From NCBI GenBank assembly GCA_003612625.1, contig RAZJ01000004.1, positions 95,837 through 159,836 on the forward strand: 64,000 nucleotides of DNA, written 5' to 3'. Each line of letters begins with the position of its first letter. The first letter of the stretch is position 1. The DNA is from a bacterium 1XD42-1 (GTDB taxonomy: Bacteria; Bacillota; Clostridia; Oscillospirales; Ruminococcaceae). The translations under genes and the position numbers were made by a program. The notes beneath the pieces were generated by a model. The model was not told the origin of the DNA. It worked only from the letters and a program-made list of their open reading frames with translations, and searched no databases. Shown here in pieces: positions 51,159 to 60,295 of this stretch.

Positions 51159-51397
51159 CTTAGCGATACCTCCACGCAACAAAATTATAACAATTATCTA
51201 AAATAACAAAAAGTGTCTAATTTTTCATAAGGCAGAGTTTCAACTGAATTATAAACATTGCTATAATTTTTTTATTATTATATCGCAAATAGTGGAATAT
51301 CACAACCCCCAAAACTTATTTTTCTATAAAATGTTAAAAAGTAACGAAAAACCAAAAGATTATTTTTATAAAATTACAAAACCTATCGTTTAGTGGA

Positions 51398-51952
51398 TTA
51401 TTTCTGTGCAGTATTTACAGACAAAAGACCCGCATGAGAAAGGGCTTTCTGTAAGGCGCCTGCAAAAACGGATGTAAATATGACTTTCAGCAGATCTCCC
51501 CAGACAAAAGGCAGTACACCGGCGGCTAAAGCGGCCTGGAAGGAGATATGTCCGGAAACGGCTAACCATGCGGTTCCGCCTGCATAACCAACAAGGCTTG
51601 CCACTATCATAGCAGCTCCATATTTCAAACAGCTATGGCCCCATTTTTCAACAATAAAAGCAATGATAAACGCCATAAAAGGATAAACAATCAGATACCC
51701 GCCCGTAGGCCCGGCCAGCTTTGCAAGGCCACCGGAAAAACCAGAAAAAACAGGTGCTCCTACGGCGCCTAACAATAAAAATGCGGTCTGTGTCCAAAAA
51801 GCCATCTTCTTTTCTAACAGGACGCCTGTTAAATATACAGCAATCCAGCTTAAAGAAATGGGTACAGGGGGAAGGGGGATAATAAACTGGGATAAAATAG
51901 CCGTAATTGATACCATTAAAGCGCAGTAAAGGATATTTTTCGTTTTTTTCAT
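51398..51952 (-). CDS. bioY: Biotin transporter BioY (ECF S component)
   Basis: 184-residue membrane protein with about six helices. Family segments: IIPLPPVPISLSWIAVYLTG near the N-terminus, LLLGAVGAPVFSGFSGGLAKLAGPTGGYL in the middle, and the C-terminal VLPFVWGDLLKVIFTSVFAG. It binds and imports biotin, normally with the shared EcfA/EcfA'/EcfT module encoded elsewhere. It is the last gene of a long minus-strand operon, 12 bases after fakA, with no biotin operator or riboswitch seen. Confidence 0.93.
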   Translation of the reverse strand: MKKTKNILYCALMVSITAILSQFIIPLPPVPISLSWIAVYLTGVLLEKKMAFWTQTAFLLLGAVGAPVFSGFSGGLAKLAGPTGGYLIVYPFMAFIIAFIVEKWGHSCLKYGAAMIVASLVGYAGGTAWLAVSGHISFQAALAAGVLPFVWGDLLKVIFTSVFAGALQKALSHAGLLSVNTAQK

Positions 51953-51964
51953 GAAAATCCACTC

Positions 51965-53629
51965 CTATTCAACAGAAATTATAAATGAATAAATGGGCTG
52001 CCCTCCATTTACCAGTACCAATTCGATATTATTGGGAATTTTAGCTGTAACGGCGGCTTCTACTGCGGAAGCCTGCTCCTCAGTGACTTCCTGCCCGTAA
52101 AGCAATGTTACAACACTGCTGTCTTTTTGCAGCAGACCCCGGGTCAGTTTCACTGCCATATGAGATAAATCATGGCCAGTAAAAGATAATTTCCCATTTT
52201 CTAAGGCCAGTAATTCCCCAGACTTAATTTTATGCCCGTCAAAATCACTGTCCCGGGCTGCAAAAGTAATCAGCCCTGTTCCAACCCGTTCAAATGCTTT
52301 TTGCATGGCAAGCAGATTCTCTCTTGGGGTTGCATCCTCGTCAAAAGCTAACATTGCGGACAGCCCTTGCGGAATGGTGCGGGTAGGAAGCACCATAACC
52401 CCCCGGTCTGCTAATTTTGCAGCCTGTTCTGCCGCCATAATAATATTTTTATTGTTGGGAAGGACAAATACATTTTTTGCCGGTACGCCATGAATGGCCG
52501 AAAGAATATCATCTGTTGAAGGATTCATGGTTTGTCCGCCGGACACAATATGGGTTACACCAAGATCTGTAAATAATGTCTGTATTCCTTCTCCGGCGGC
52601 TACCGCAACAAATCCATAATTTTGTGACGGATCTACCGGCATATAAGGAAATGCCTGGGAACTTTTTGGCTGGTCTTCCATGGCTGCCCGCCGTTTTTCA
52701 TACTGTTCCCGCATATTTTCAATTTTAATGCCTGTAAGCTGGCCATATTCCAAGCCTTTTTGCAAAGCATTGCCTGGATTGTCCGTATGCACATGGCATT
52801 TGATAATGGATCCATCCGCTACCGTTACTGCGCTGTCCCCGATTCCTTCCAAATAAGCCCGCAGTTCCCCGTAATGAGCAGAAGCTTCCTCACAAAGCAC
52901 AAGAAATTCTGTACAATAAGTGAATGTAATTTTTTCTCCGGCTTCTGCAAGATCGGTGCCTTCCGCCCCAAATGGAGAATTCGCCGGCTCTTTTTGGGAA
53001 AGAAGCTGGATTTTGCCACGGCCTTCCAGTACAGAAACCATCCCTTCCAGAATGTAGACAAAGCCTTGGCCTCCCGCGTCTACAACGCCAGCCTTTTTTA
53101 GTACGGGAAGCTGATCCGGTGTACGGGCTAAAGCTTCCTGAGCGCCTTCCAGGGCGGTACGCAGTAAAAATGCCGGATCATCATCCTTTTGCGTCAGGGA
53201 TTCTCTGGCCTGCTCCGCGGCTGTCCGGGCTACCGTCAGGATAGTCCCTTCCGTGGGCTTCATGACAGCTTTATAAGCATATTCTACGCCTTTTTCCAAA
53301 GCCCCTGCTAATTGTGCCGGAGTAGCTTCTTTCCGTCCTTTTAAGCCCACAGAAAACCCGCGGAATAACAAAGAAAGAATTACTCCGGAATTCCCCCTGG
53401 CTCCCCGAAGCAGGGCTGAGGCACAAATATCTGCGGCTTGAGATATGGCGGCGCTGTCCGGAAGCCGCTGAAGTTCCCGCATTGCCGCTTCGGAAGACAT
53501 GGACATATTCGTCCCTGTATCGCCATCCGGTACAGGGAATACGTTTAAAGCATCTACTTCCTGCCGGTGGTTTACGATATTATTGGCCCCGGAAAGAAAT
53601 GCATCCCGAAATTGCTGGCCTGTGATCAA
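51965..53629 (-). CDS. fakA: Fatty acid kinase catalytic subunit FakA (YloV, DAK2 domain)
   Basis: 554 residues: an N-terminal DAK2 kinase domain (about 8-200) with FPVPDGDTGTNM and GARGNSGVILS, and a C-terminal FakA-type region that includes PNNKNIIMAAEQAAKLA and FDGHKIKSGELLALENGKL. FakA phosphorylates fatty acids presented by FakB (DegV-family) proteins for membrane lipid synthesis; no fakB gene lies here. It follows the Asp23-family gene, the common Firmicute arrangement (yloU-yloV). Confidence 0.94.
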   Translation of the reverse strand: MITGQQFRDAFLSGANNIVNHRQEVDALNVFPVPDGDTGTNMSMSSEAAMRELQRLPDSAAISQAADICASALLRGARGNSGVILSLLFRGFSVGLKGRKEATPAQLAGALEKGVEYAYKAVMKPTEGTILTVARTAAEQARESLTQKDDDPAFLLRTALEGAQEALARTPDQLPVLKKAGVVDAGGQGFVYILEGMVSVLEGRGKIQLLSQKEPANSPFGAEGTDLAEAGEKITFTYCTEFLVLCEEASAHYGELRAYLEGIGDSAVTVADGSIIKCHVHTDNPGNALQKGLEYGQLTGIKIENMREQYEKRRAAMEDQPKSSQAFPYMPVDPSQNYGFVAVAAGEGIQTLFTDLGVTHIVSGGQTMNPSTDDILSAIHGVPAKNVFVLPNNKNIIMAAEQAAKLADRGVMVLPTRTIPQGLSAMLAFDEDATPRENLLAMQKAFERVGTGLITFAARDSDFDGHKIKSGELLALENGKLSFTGHDLSHMAVKLTRGLLQKDSSVVTLLYGQEVTEEQASAVEAAVTAKIPNNIELVLVNGGQPIYSFIISVE

Positions 53630-53649
53630 ATTTTCCCCTTCTTTCCGCC

Positions 53650-54003
53650 TTATTCTTCATTTTTCATTTCATCTACAAAGATATTTACTTTTTTTACTTC
53701 AAGATCGGTTGCCTGTTCTACGGTATACCGCACTTTATTAACAATGCTTTTGCTGATAACACTAATATTCATCCCATAAGCTACGGCAATATGCAAATCC
53801 ACAATCAGGCCCGCTGGCGTCATGCGCACATGGACGCCTTTGTCGCGGCATTCCTTTCTGGAAATCACACTGCGCAATCCCTGGCCCGGACAGCAGAGCA
53901 TCCCTGCAACACCAAAGCATTCACTGGCAGCTTTCCCAATTAAATTTGCAAAATAAGTTTGGGAAATCCCTATTTTCCCATATTGGTTTTCCAGATAAAT
54001 CAA
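53650..54003 (-). CDS. Asp23/Gls24 family protein (YloU-like)
   Basis: 117 residues of the Asp23 fold: GKIGISQTYFANLIGKAASECFGV, then a glycine/cysteine-bearing turn, GVHVRMTPAGLIVDLHIAVAYGMNI and a C-terminal VNIFVDEMKNEE. Such proteins attach to membranes or envelope stress complexes; the exact role is unclear. TTG at 54003 is taken as the start because GGAGG precedes it by eight bases; a GTG further upstream would place the ribosome site inside the coding region. It is cotranscribed with fakA. Confidence 0.88.
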   Translation of the reverse strand: MIYLENQYGKIGISQTYFANLIGKAASECFGVAGMLCCPGQGLRSVISRKECRDKGVHVRMTPAGLIVDLHIAVAYGMNISVISKSIVNKVRYTVEQATDLEVKKVNIFVDEMKNEE

Positions 54004-54016
54004 CGGAAACCCTCCT

Positions 54017-55564
54017 TTACCACTCAAGAATATTATAAAACAGATCCTGCTGGGTTGGGGTAATACTTACAGTTATACTGCGCCCCATATATAACAGCCC
54101 TTCCCGGTATGCCAGGGGCAAAAATGGCGACTGGGCTAAAAACATTTCACATAATGGTGCAATTTCTCCTGTTTCCCGGTACTGGGAAAGGCGCTGGGCC
54201 AGTTCTTCGCTGTAAGCGGTAGAATATCCCAAAGCCCCGCCGGAAAGCAAAGGGGTGAAATCATGATTATCCATCAGGCGGGTTTCCCCAATATATAGAT
54301 CATAAGCCCCGGTTTGAAGGCTGTTCTGGTATTGCTGGAAATCTCCGGAAACCACTTCTACACGGATGCCGATTTGGGCAAGCTGCTCGCAAATCAAAGT
54401 TGCCGCACTGCTGCGGGCACTGTTTTCGCTGTTCACCAGCAGCCGTAAAAAAATAGGCTGGCCGTTTTGGATGCGGTAGCCGTTTCCGTCTTTTTCCATT
54501 AAACCCATCCCATCCAATAAAGCATCTGCTCCTGTCAGATTCCGGGAAGGGATCTCCGTTTCAGAAAGCCGGTAAAAATCGGGATGAAAAGGATAAACAG
54601 CAGGACGCACCCGGTTGGCATAAGCAGTCATTGCAATTTCTGCCCGGTTTAGCCCCAATGATAAAGCGTGGCGGAATTCCGGACGGGCCAGCAGTCCCCG
54701 GCGGCCATTGATCCCAATATAAACCAAATGATTGGTTGGTACAGAAATGCTGGGCGCGCTGACACCGGATAAGGCTTCCGTCGATAAGTCTGTATAAAGC
54801 AGATCAAATTCTCCTGTATTCATCCCAAACTGCAAGGTATCATCATCTGTTGCATGAACCAAGCGTATGGTTTCTAAAGGCGGCTGTGTCCCATAATAAA
54901 TCGGATTCCGTCCCAAAATAACACCTGTATTATGTGCACCTGTAACATGGAATTTACTGATGCCTATGGGAAATTCATAATCCCCTGTGCCATTTTTAAT
55001 AATAGGGAAGGAAAGCAATAACGGAAAATCCGCATCCGGAGAAAAAAGCTGGGCAATGACCTGGTTATGATCCTTATCGTCGGTCAGCCCTGCCACATTC
55101 ATCAAAGTAGCCTGGTAAGGGGACCCCGCAGCCATAGCAGTCTGAAAAGAATAGACAATATCTTCCCCTGTTAAATAACTTCCATCGGAAAAGCGGGCAT
55201 CTTTACGCCATTTTATAATACAATTTGTACCATCAACTATGATTTCTTCTGCCAGTTGATTTTCTGGACGGCGCATCCGATCCGGGCGGGCCAGGCAATC
55301 ATATAACAAGGGAATCAGTAAATGGTTCCGGGCAGAAGCGGACTGATAAGGATTTAAAGGGTCATTTGCATTATAAGGCAGGGTCAATTCAGTTAAAGGC
55401 TTTTCTTCTTTCGCAAGGGTTTCTTCCGGGCTGGAAAGAGGCTCCGGAACAGAAGGCACTGTACCGGAAATTTCCCCGCCCGGCCTGGTCAATTCAGGCA
55501 TACAGGCACATAAACATACGGCCAGCAGGCCCGCGGTGAAAGACAAAAACAGTTGTTTTTTCAT
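54017..55564 (-). CDS. Oligopeptide-type solute-binding lipoprotein (SBP family 5)
   Basis: 515 residues. A lipoprotein signal ends at AVCLCAC (Cys about 21), then an acidic Ser/Pro-rich linker, and an SBP_bac_5 domain from about residue 60: LIPLLYDCLARPD, WRKDARFSDGSYLTGEDIVYSFQTAM, FRHALSLGLNRAEIAMTAY and QLAQIGIRVEVVSGDFQQYQN. It should bind a peptide or similar ligand at the cell surface. No matching permease or ATPase genes are nearby, so it is an orphan binding protein placed within the ymdB-fakA operon. Confidence 0.88.
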   Translation of the reverse strand: MKKQLFLSFTAGLLAVCLCACMPELTRPGGEISGTVPSVPEPLSSPEETLAKEEKPLTELTLPYNANDPLNPYQSASARNHLLIPLLYDCLARPDRMRRPENQLAEEIIVDGTNCIIKWRKDARFSDGSYLTGEDIVYSFQTAMAAGSPYQATLMNVAGLTDDKDHNQVIAQLFSPDADFPLLLSFPIIKNGTGDYEFPIGISKFHVTGAHNTGVILGRNPIYYGTQPPLETIRLVHATDDDTLQFGMNTGEFDLLYTDLSTEALSGVSAPSISVPTNHLVYIGINGRRGLLARPEFRHALSLGLNRAEIAMTAYANRVRPAVYPFHPDFYRLSETEIPSRNLTGADALLDGMGLMEKDGNGYRIQNGQPIFLRLLVNSENSARSSAATLICEQLAQIGIRVEVVSGDFQQYQNSLQTGAYDLYIGETRLMDNHDFTPLLSGGALGYSTAYSEELAQRLSQYRETGEIAPLCEMFLAQSPFLPLAYREGLLYMGRSITVSITPTQQDLFYNILEW

Positions 55565-55588
55565 TGTGCTCCTTGTTTAAACAGGTTC

Positions 55589-56368
55589 TCAGGGGGAATC
55601 ACTGGTAACGGTTAAACGTTCTATTTTTTCTACTTTGCCTTCGCTGCCAAACCATAAGATAACCCCGTGAAGCTCTATTTTTTCCGTATCATTGGAAAAG
55701 CGGGCAGGCAGCCCGGTGCGCATCCGTTCAATCGCAGGCCCTTTTGTAACCCCTAAAATGGAATCCTGTCCGCCGCACATTCCGGCATCTGTTAAATAAG
55801 CGGTGCCTTTTGGCAGAAGACGTTCATCTGCTGTGGCTACATGGGTATGAGTACCGATAACCGCAGAAACCCGCCCGTCTAAATAATGTCCCATAGAAAG
55901 CTTTTCCGCAGTAGCTTCCGCATGGAAATCCACTAAAATATTGGGACAGTCAATCCGCTTTAACAAACGGTCTGCGGTATCAAAAGGATTTTCTGTGTGA
56001 TCCATATAAACCCGCCCAATTAAGTTGATGACAGCTAAGGAAAATGAGGGATGATCATACAGGTACCATCCTGTTCCCGGGGCGGAAGGATGTAAATTTG
56101 CCGGACGGACAATCCCTTCCTTCCGTTCCAATACTTCATAAATTTCCCGGCGGCGTAAGCCGTGGTTCCCTAAAGTGATCACATTGACGCCGCAATTCCA
56201 CAACTGCTTGGCACTGTGAGGGGTAATGCCATTTCCTTCTGCTGAATTTTCCCCGTTGGCAACAATAACATCCGGTTGATACTGTTTGCGCAGCTTAGGC
56301 ATCCGCCTGCGCAGGCAGTCGCATCCTGCCTGGCCTACCACATCTCCAAAAAATAATACACAAGCCAT
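55589..56368 (-). CDS. ymdB: YmdB-family metallophosphoesterase
   Basis: 259 residues of the TIGR00282/YmdB type: FFGDVVGQAGCDCL with the first metal Asp, NGENSAEGNG, LGNHGLRRREI (usual form GNHTWD), LVDFHAEATAEK and GTHTHVATADE. In B. subtilis YmdB hydrolyses 2',3'-cyclic nucleotides and affects biofilm and motility decisions. It starts immediately at the stop codon of the amino-acid ABC ATPase gene with no gap. In many Firmicutes it lies next to rny; here the two are about 16 kb apart. Confidence 0.93.
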   Translation of the reverse strand: MACVLFFGDVVGQAGCDCLRRRMPKLRKQYQPDVIVANGENSAEGNGITPHSAKQLWNCGVNVITLGNHGLRRREIYEVLERKEGIVRPANLHPSAPGTGWYLYDHPSFSLAVINLIGRVYMDHTENPFDTADRLLKRIDCPNILVDFHAEATAEKLSMGHYLDGRVSAVIGTHTHVATADERLLPKGTAYLTDAGMCGGQDSILGVTKGPAIERMRTGLPARFSNDTEKIELHGVILWFGSEGKVEKIERLTVTSDSP

Positions 56369-57091
56369 TTAAAGCACCTTGGAAAGGAAATCCTGCAAAC
56401 GGGGGTTTTCCGGATGGGAGAAAAAGGTTTGGGGATCGTTTTCCTCTACAATTTTCCCGCCGTCAATAAATACCACTCGTGTTGCAACTTCCTTAGCAAA
56501 CCCCATTTCATGGGTAACAACTACCATTGTCATCCCTTCACTGGCAAGCTGCTTCATCAGCTCCAGAACTTCCCCAACCATTTCCGGGTCAAGGGCAGAG
56601 GTTGGCTCGTCAAACAGCATCACATCCGGATTCATTGCCAGGGCCCGTACAATAGCGATCCGCTGCTGCTGGCCCCCGGAAAGGCGGGAAGGGTAAGTAT
56701 CTGCTTTTTCAGACAGCCCGATCCGGGCTAATAATTCTTCTGCTTTCTGGTTGGCCTGAGCCGCATCCATCAGCCCTAATTTAACCGGAGCCAGGGTAAT
56801 ATTCTGCCGTACCGTTAAATGGGGAAATAAATTGAACTGCTGGAATACCATGCCCATTTTCTGCCGCAGCCGGTCAATATCACATTTGGGATCGCAAATA
56901 TTTGCCCCTTCAAACCAGATTTCACCGCCGGTTGCTTCTTCCAGCCGGTTCAGGCACCGGAGAAAAGTGGATTTTCCGGAACCGGAGGGACCGATTACGA
57001 CTACTTTTTCTCCTTTTTCAATGGTAGTTGTAATGCCATCCAGCACATTGGCCCCGCCAAAATTTTTCTCTAAATTTTTAACGTCGATCAC
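56369..57091 (-). CDS. Polar amino acid ABC transporter ATPase
   Basis: 240 residues, GlnQ/HisP type: Walker [11 protein letters not shown]-loop [12 protein letters not shown], signature LSGGQQQR, Walker [15 protein letters not shown], and the H-loop His in [10 protein letters not shown]. The GTG at 57091 is used because AGGAGG lies ten bases upstream and the family starts there ([11 protein letters not shown]); it lies inside the end of the permease gene, a 14-base overlap. It powers uptake with the permease and the permuted binding protein. Confidence 0.93.
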   Translation of the reverse strand: MIDVKNLEKNFGGANVLDGITTTIEKGEKVVVIGPSGSGKSTFLRCLNRLEEATGGEIWFEGANICDPKCDIDRLRQKMGMVFQQFNLFPHLTVRQNITLAPVKLGLMDAAQANQKAEELLARIGLSEKADTYPSRLSGGQQQRIAIVRALAMNPDVMLFDEPTSALDPEMVGEVLELMKQLASEGMTMVVVTHEMGFAKEVATRVVFIDGGKIVEENDPQTFFSHPENPRLQDFLSKVL

Positions 57092-57758
57092 TGCGTGCCA
57101 TCCTCCTTTCCAAAGTGCCAAAGAGCTTGGCCAATCCCAAAGTCAAACAAAGATAAATAACAGCCGAAGCTAATAAGGGAATCCATGCGTTAAAAGTAGC
57201 ATTCCGGATCAGATCCGCAGCTTTTGTCAGATCCCGCATGGCAATATAACCGGCTACGGCAGTTTCTTTGATTAGCACGATAAATTCATTGGCGTAAGTA
57301 GGAATCACAGCTTTAAAAGCCTGGGGCAGTACAATATAACCTAATGTCTGCCATTTGTTCAGGCCCAAAGAACGGCCTGCTTCTGTTTGGCCCACAGGGA
57401 TGCTTTGAATACCTGCCCGGAAAATTTCACAGACATAAGCCCCGGAATTGACGCCGAAACTGATAATAGCAATCACCATTTTGGGCATTCCCTTGATAGG
57501 GGCCAGAATGACAAAATAAAAAATCATAAGCTGGAGCACCATAGGAACGCCGCGGATAATGGTAATATACAAATAAGAAATGCCTCTCAGCAGCCAGTTA
57601 TTGGACAGGCGCATTAACGCTAATATGCCGCCAATCAGCGTCCCCAGAATAATCGCTCCCAATGCAATCAGCAGCGTATTTCCTAACCCTTCCAAAATCA
57701 GCAGCCACCGTTCTTTTGCAATCAGGCAGGTATAAAGCTGCTCTCCTAAAGAAGCCAT
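57078..57758 (-). CDS. Polar amino acid ABC transporter permease
   Basis: 226-residue HisM/GlnP-type permease with about five membrane helices. Landmarks: [40 protein letters not shown], and the EAA loop [24 protein letters not shown] that docks to the ATPase. It forms a homodimeric channel for a polar amino acid. The gene is separated from the binding-protein gene by a terminator-like hairpin, giving an expected excess of binding protein. Confidence 0.93.
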   Translation of the reverse strand: MASLGEQLYTCLIAKERWLLILEGLGNTLLIALGAIILGTLIGGILALMRLSNNWLLRGISYLYITIIRGVPMVLQLMIFYFVILAPIKGMPKMVIAIISFGVNSGAYVCEIFRAGIQSIPVGQTEAGRSLGLNKWQTLGYIVLPQAFKAVIPTYANEFIVLIKETAVAGYIAMRDLTKAADLIRNATFNAWIPLLASAVIYLCLTLGLAKLFGTLERRMARSDRR

Positions 57759-57801
57759 AAAAACCCCTCCTCTATATTTTACGCAATATAAAACATATTA
57801 T

Positions 57802-57845
57802 AAAACATTCGGGCGGAGCTGACAATAGCCCTGCCCGAATGTTTT
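57802..57845. terminator. Hairpin between binding protein and permease genes
   Basis: AAAACATTCGGGC (57802-57814) pairs with GCCCGAATGTTTT (57833-57845), a 13-base stem with an 18-base loop. Read on the minus strand it ends in TTTTATAA and likely acts as a partial terminator that lowers permease and ATPase expression. Confidence 0.75.
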
Positions 57846-57859
57846 TTTAAAAGAACCTT

Positions 57860-58693
57860 TTATTTTTTTACAATAACAACCTGTTTGGAACTATAATAAG
57901 GCTCAGAAAAATCTACGCTTTGGCGGCGTTCATCCGTAGCAGTCATACCAGCAGCGATAAAGTCAATTTTATCAGACTGCAATGCGGAAATCAGACTGTC
58001 AAAAGCCATGTCTTCTACCTGAAGGGTTGCGCCAAAATCCTGGGCAATATATTGTCCCATAGTAATATCAAAACCAATGGGTTCAGAACCGTCTACATAT
58101 TCAAAAGGCTTGAATGCTGCGTTGGTGCCTAAGATTAAGGGTTTATCCCCGCCGGCAGGAAGGGCTTCCGGAACGACAGGTTCGCTGCCGTCTGCTGGCA
58201 TAAATGTATTGACTAAGGTTTCATATGTGCCGTCGTCACGGAGTTTCTGAATGGTTGCGTTGATTGAATCCAGTAATTCTGTGTTGCCTTTTTTGACAGC
58301 AATGGCATATTCCTCTGGTTCCAAGCCTAAATCAATAATGGTTAAATCATCATTTTGTGCAACAATGGATTTTGCAGGCTGTTCATCTAAAACGACAGCG
58401 TCAATCTGGCTGTTTTTCAAAGCCAAAGCTGCATCCATGCCGGATTTGAAGCTTTCCGGTGTCAGGCCCAGATCTTCACTGACATAGGTTTCACCAGTTG
58501 TGCCAGCCTGTACGCCAATGGCCAGGCTTTTCAAATCATCAACACTGGATACAACTACCCCGGCAGGAGCTTCGGAGCTTTCCGGAGCTGCGGAGGATTC
58601 CGGTGCGGCAGAGCTGCTTGCAGGGGAACCACCGCAAGCAGCCAGGGAAACTGCTGTCATTGCAGCCAACATCATGGCAAGTATTTTTTTCAT
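57860..58693 (-). CDS. Amino-acid-binding lipoprotein with circularly permuted SBP_bac_3 domain
   Basis: 277 residues. A lipoprotein signal ends at SLAAC (Cys20), followed by a Ser/Ala/Pro/Glu linker. The binding domain is in reversed block order: residues about 48-165 carry what is normally the C-terminal part (VDDLKSLAIGVQAGTTGE, LKNSQIDAVVLDEQPAKSI, EEYAIAVKKGN, LRDDGTYETLV), then an acidic Pro-rich linker (166-184), then 185-277 the normal N-terminal part (LILGTNAAFKPFEYVDG, MAFDSLISALQSDKIDFIAAGM, TATDERRQSVDFSEPYYSS), ending at QVVIVKK. Ligand-contact motifs of both halves are kept, so it should bind an amino acid. GGAGGAAG precedes the ATG. Confidence 0.9.
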   Translation of the reverse strand: MKKILAMMLAAMTAVSLAACGGSPASSSAAPESSAAPESSEAPAGVVVSSVDDLKSLAIGVQAGTTGETYVSEDLGLTPESFKSGMDAALALKNSQIDAVVLDEQPAKSIVAQNDDLTIIDLGLEPEEYAIAVKKGNTELLDSINATIQKLRDDGTYETLVNTFMPADGSEPVVPEALPAGGDKPLILGTNAAFKPFEYVDGSEPIGFDITMGQYIAQDFGATLQVEDMAFDSLISALQSDKIDFIAAGMTATDERRQSVDFSEPYYSSKQVVIVKK

Positions 58694-58756
58694 TTTTCTT
58701 CCTCCAATATACGTACAATCTTCGCTGTATGTGCTGTAATAAAAATTACGTGCCTA

Positions 58757-58784
58757 ATTATACACGAAAAGATTGCTGTTGCAA
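58757..58784 (-). promoter_or_regulatory. Promoter of amino acid ABC operon
   Basis: Minus strand: -35 TTGCAA (58779-58784), 16-base spacer, consensus -10 TATAAT (58757-58762), about 65 bases before the binding-protein start. Confidence 0.68.
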
Positions 58785-58885
58785 GAGGAATGAATGAAAT
58801 TTATGCACTTTATTCATGATTTTTTATATTTCTATGGAATATAACTAATTCACCAAAGGAATTTTATCTATTTTTACATCAATTT

Positions 58886-60064
58886 CTAGTCATTTCCATG
58901 ATTTTTCAGCCAATCCAATGCAACCTTTGTATAAATAGCGGCGCCTTGTGCAAGGCAGTCTTCATTAAACATTACTTTTGGATTGTGCTGGCCTACACGT
59001 TTGCTTTCATCTTCTACCCCTGCCCCAATGACAAAATAGCTTGCCGGGATAGCATCTGTAAAAATGGAGAAATCTTCGGAACCCATTAAATGAAGTCCAC
59101 CCTGGAATTGGAAATTACCTTCCAGACTGCGGATGCTTTCCAAAAATTCTTCATTTAAAGCTTCATTGCAGATAACGCTTGGGACATTGCTGAGTTCTTC
59201 AATCTTGCAGCCACACCGGAAAGCAGAGGCAACAGCAGGGACAATTTCATTGATCCGGCGGGTTAAAAGCTCTGTGACTTTTTTGTCAAAAGTCCGCAAG
59301 GTTCCTTGGAGGACGCAATATTCCGGAATGACATTTGCCGCATTGCCGGCAGTAAACTGGCCAATGGTAAGAGCGGCTTCCGCGGAAGGTGGGCATTCTC
59401 TGGCAATTAAAGACTGCAAAGCGTGGTAAACTTCTACACCTGCATTGATTGGGTCAATACAAATTTCCGGCTGGGAACCATGGCCGCCCCGTCCGGTTAG
59501 TACAATTTTAAAGCCATAAACAGAGGCCATAGCCTGGACGCCGTAAGAAATTACCCCAGGAGCAACCCCTGCAAAAACATGCATGGCAAATGCCGCGTCT
59601 ACATGGGGATTTTCAAGAACACCGCCTGCAAAAGCTGCTTTTGCGCCATTGAAAGTTTCTTCGCCTGACTGGAACAAAAGCTTTACAACACCATTTAATT
59701 CTGCTTCATGAGCCTTCAGCAGCTTTGCTGCCCCCAACAGGATGGTTGCATGAAGATCATGGCCGCATCCATGCATACATCCATTGGTTGACGCAAAAGG
59801 AAGCCCGCTTTCTTCTACCACCGGAAGGGCATCCATATCGCTCCTTAACATAAAACATTTGCTGCCTTTGCCGATTTGCGCTGCGATACAGGAACAGTCT
59901 TCCATAATCTGATAGGGAATCTGCATTTCATCCAGCTTTGATGCTACAAAACGGACCGTTTGTGGCAGGCTGATGTCCAGTTCCGGAATTTGGTGCAGCT
60001 CCCTGCGCCAGCTAACCAGCTCATCATGAAATTGTTTTGCTTCCTGCAATAATGTGTTTCCCAT
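58886..60064 (-). CDS. M20-family amidohydrolase/peptidase
   Basis: 392-residue zinc hydrolase of the M20D (N-acyl-amino-acid amidohydrolase) type: RRELHQIPELDISLPQT, LRSDMDALPVVEESG, CMHGCGHDLHATILLGAA with metal ligands, the catalytic Glu in QSGEETFNGA, and the lid-domain GRGGHGSQP. It releases an amino acid from an N-acylated or dipeptide-like substrate in the cytoplasm. Same strand and just upstream of the amino acid ABC genes, it could feed on the imported compound. GAGAGGA precedes the ATG. Divergent from the phosphoglucomutase gene. Confidence 0.9.
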   Translation of the reverse strand: MGNTLLQEAKQFHDELVSWRRELHQIPELDISLPQTVRFVASKLDEMQIPYQIMEDCSCIAAQIGKGSKCFMLRSDMDALPVVEESGLPFASTNGCMHGCGHDLHATILLGAAKLLKAHEAELNGVVKLLFQSGEETFNGAKAAFAGGVLENPHVDAAFAMHVFAGVAPGVISYGVQAMASVYGFKIVLTGRGGHGSQPEICIDPINAGVEVYHALQSLIARECPPSAEAALTIGQFTAGNAANVIPEYCVLQGTLRTFDKKVTELLTRRINEIVPAVASAFRCGCKIEELSNVPSVICNEALNEEFLESIRSLEGNFQFQGGLHLMGSEDFSIFTDAIPASYFVIGAGVEDESKRVGQHNPKVMFNEDCLAQGAAIYTKVALDWLKNHGND

Positions 60065-60198
60065 AAAGAAATCCTCTCTTCCCTTTATTTTACAGGCGTA
60101 AACTTTAAAATAACCCTTATCTTCTATAATCGGCTGAATATATAAAAACTTTAGGAAATTTTATTTTTATTAGATTTGTCCGGATTCGCAAAAATCTA

Positions 60199-60227
60199 TT
60201 GACTTTGGAAGGTTTAACAATTATTAT
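60199..60227 (+). promoter_or_regulatory. Promoter of phosphoglucomutase gene
   Basis: -35 TTGACT (60199-60204), 17-base spacer, -10 TATTAT (60222-60227), about 65 bases before the ATG. Confidence 0.7.
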
Positions 60228-60295
60228 AGGAAAAGAGGATTCCTTTTATGGAAAAACATCTATAAATTATAAAATATAGCTAGGAGGAGCCGCTT

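Noticed and set aside
51953..51964. Biotin operator or riboswitch before bioY
   Set aside because: Only 12 bases separate fakA from bioY; bioY is within an operon.
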